Source: Paraburkholderia sp. HP33-1 (GTDB taxonomy: Bacteria > Pseudomonadota > Gammaproteobacteria > Burkholderiales > Burkholderiaceae). Taken from it: 64,000 nucleotides of DNA. A program made the position numbers and the translations under genes. Under the pieces are notes generated by a model. It worked only from the letters and a program-made list of their open reading frames with translations. It was not told the DNA's origin and made no database searches. Shown here piece after piece: positions 62,982-64,000 of the stretch. The stretch lies in the NCBI RefSeq assembly GCF_021390595.1, contig NZ_JAJEJR010000002.1, forward strand, positions 186,001-250,000, read 5' to 3'. The first letter of the stretch is position 1, and each line of letters starts with the position of its first letter.

Positions 62982-64000
62982 ATGATCAGATATCACAGAC
63001 GATTTGTACTGCAGATGTTGGCGGCGCTCGGTTGGACAACACTGAGGCCGCTATGGCCGCCGATCGCCGCAGCTTCGACGCAGCACGGGTCCGCGTCACG
63101 GCCCGTAGGGCGACGGATTACCGACCTGATTGGGGCCAATGGCTGGGCCGGCTCCGCCCACGACGTCGCAATGTGGAAGGAAATGGGTATAAGTTGGGCA
63201 CGCGGGCCCGTAGGTCCAGGGCAAGCCCATGGTAGTTCGGACCCGATGCGGGTCGACAAGACGGAGAACAATAACGCAATCGACCTGCCGCCCATCGTCA
63301 TCCAGAACAACAACAACGGAATCCATACATTGTTGTTACTTGCCTACACACCCCTGTGGAACGCGAGCGTGCCAGGCGATTCAAAATCGGCACCCGTGGA
63401 TGTAAGGGCGTGGGAGCGCTACGTCGAAGCTGTAGTCCGGAAATATCACGCCCCGCCGTACAACCTGCGCTTTTTCCAGATATGGAACGAGGCGGCCGGA
63501 AAGCTTTCGGGCGGTTCGCCACAGGCATCGTTCTGGCACGGTGCCGCTCGTGCTGGCGACGGGGACGACTTGCATGGGCCCTATGAACGTGCGATGCAGG
63601 ACTACGTCGAGAAGATCCACATTCCGGCCGCGCGGATCATCCGCCGCTATGGCGCATACGTCGTCTACGGCGGTTGGCCGGACCAGGGGGGGCTCGAAAC
63701 CTTTAGCCAGTGGCTGGAGTACAGAAGTCCCCGGTACAACCAGCGGATGCTCGACTGTGTGGACTATCTGGATACGCATTACCTTGCGGTCAAAGACCTG
63801 GATTACCTCTACGAGCGTTATGTGAAGCAAGGTCCCGCACGTGGATTATGGCAAACGGAGATTGGCGATAGATATATGATCGACGATCACTATCTGCCGC
63901 GCTATTTCTTCGATCTCGCCGTGTGGGCGCTCGATCGAAACTGGGACGATTCCAACAAGTACGTATCGATGGTGTACCACTGGGACGGATATGAACCGTT
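62982..64000 (+). CDS. Tat-exported glycoside hydrolase, clan GH-A (GH39-like), 3' end beyond window
   Basis: At least 339 residues, cut at the window end. The N-terminus MIRYHRRFVLQMLAALGW has a twin-arginine signal (RRFVLQ), with cleavage near IAAAS. The TIM-barrel catalytic acid/base is Glu170 in FFQIWNEAAG and the likely nucleophile is Glu293 in GLWQTEIGD. ITDLIGANGWAGSAHD and YVVYGGWPD support the GH39/GH5-like fold. It should cleave glycosidic bonds outside the cytoplasm. Downstream of the HAD-UbiA gene, a role in surface-glycan turnover is inferred. Confidence 0.75.
   Translation, partial: MIRYHRRFVLQMLAALGWTTLRPLWPPIAAASTQHGSASRPVGRRITDLIGANGWAGSAHDVAMWKEMGISWARGPVGPGQAHGSSDPMRVDKTENNNAIDLPPIVIQNNNNGIHTLLLLAYTPLWNASVPGDSKSAPVDVRAWERYVEAVVRKYHAPPYNLRFFQIWNEAAGKLSGGSPQASFWHGAARAGDGDDLHGPYERAMQDYVEKIHIPAARIIRRYGAYVVYGGWPDQGGLETFSQWLEYRSPRYNQRMLDCVDYLDTHYLAVKDLDYLYERYVKQGPARGLWQTEIGDRYMIDDHYLPRYFFDLAVWALDRNWDDSNKYVSMVYHWDGYEP

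Overview
The window reads as a high-GC beta-proteobacterial chromosome or megaplasmid, most likely from the Paraburkholderia/Caballeronia/Burkholderia group. The evidence is codon usage, gene types (short divergent rpsU, CspA-type protein, Phc-type operons, MdtABC with a NodT outer-membrane factor, DUF1326/DUF2182, DUF899) and GTG/TTG starts with AGGAG-type Shine-Dalgarno (SD) sequences. No rRNA, tRNA or CRISPR array was seen.

Layout. (1) 1-8.5 kb is a stress and low-oxygen block: rpsU (cut by the window edge), a cold-shock protein with a long leader, three small proteins with similar C-termini, an infA fragment, a universal stress protein, an alcohol dehydrogenase behind an FNR-type box, an ECF sigma factor with a small membrane partner, a ferredoxin, an O-methyltransferase, an EthD protein and a Gly/Pro-rich lipoprotein. 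(2) 8.5-13 kb: a BBE-type FAD oxidoreductase, an amidohydrolase relic, an aldo/keto reductase and a TIGR03118-like lipoprotein. (3) 13.2-17.5 kb: a polar amino-acid ABC importer, a C45 acyltransferase/peptidase and an RpiR regulator in one operon, behind two near-identical dyad operators. (4) 17.6-26.6 kb: a secreted phosphoesterase, CHAD protein, Nudix hydrolase, Cys/Met-metabolism PLP enzyme, MFS exporter, exported alpha/beta hydrolase and DUF2000 protein.

(5) 27.2-41.5 kb is the most notable part. A complete phcB-phcS-phcR-phcQ operon, the 3-hydroxy-fatty-acid methyl ester quorum-sensing module known from Ralstonia, lies on the + strand. A second, diverged copy lies on the - strand, and its phcR has collapsed to a frameshifted stub. 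Between them are a phosphoesterase lipoprotein, a di-haem peroxidase-like lipoprotein and a small lipoprotein. An IS6-family transposase relic sits just outside the second copy.

(6) 42.6-57.6 kb: a small exported ORF, a prolyl-4-hydroxylase-like dioxygenase, an mdtABC RND pump with its outer-membrane factor, a two-subunit chromate transporter, a DUF1326-DUF2182 pair bracketed by 118-bp direct repeats copied from the chromate transporter 3' end, and a DUF899 protein. (7) 57.8-64 kb: a MEKHLA protein, then a lower-GC envelope/polysaccharide segment with a GT-C-like membrane protein, a HAD-UbiA fusion and a Tat-exported clan-A glycoside hydrolase cut by the window end.

How the genes may work together: the phc modules would make and sense a cell-density signal; the exported phosphoesterase/peroxidase genes between them are candidate outputs. 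The gln-C45-rpiR operon looks like a self-regulated scavenging unit. The first 8 kb looks like a stress regulon. All functions are read from sequence; no database search was run.
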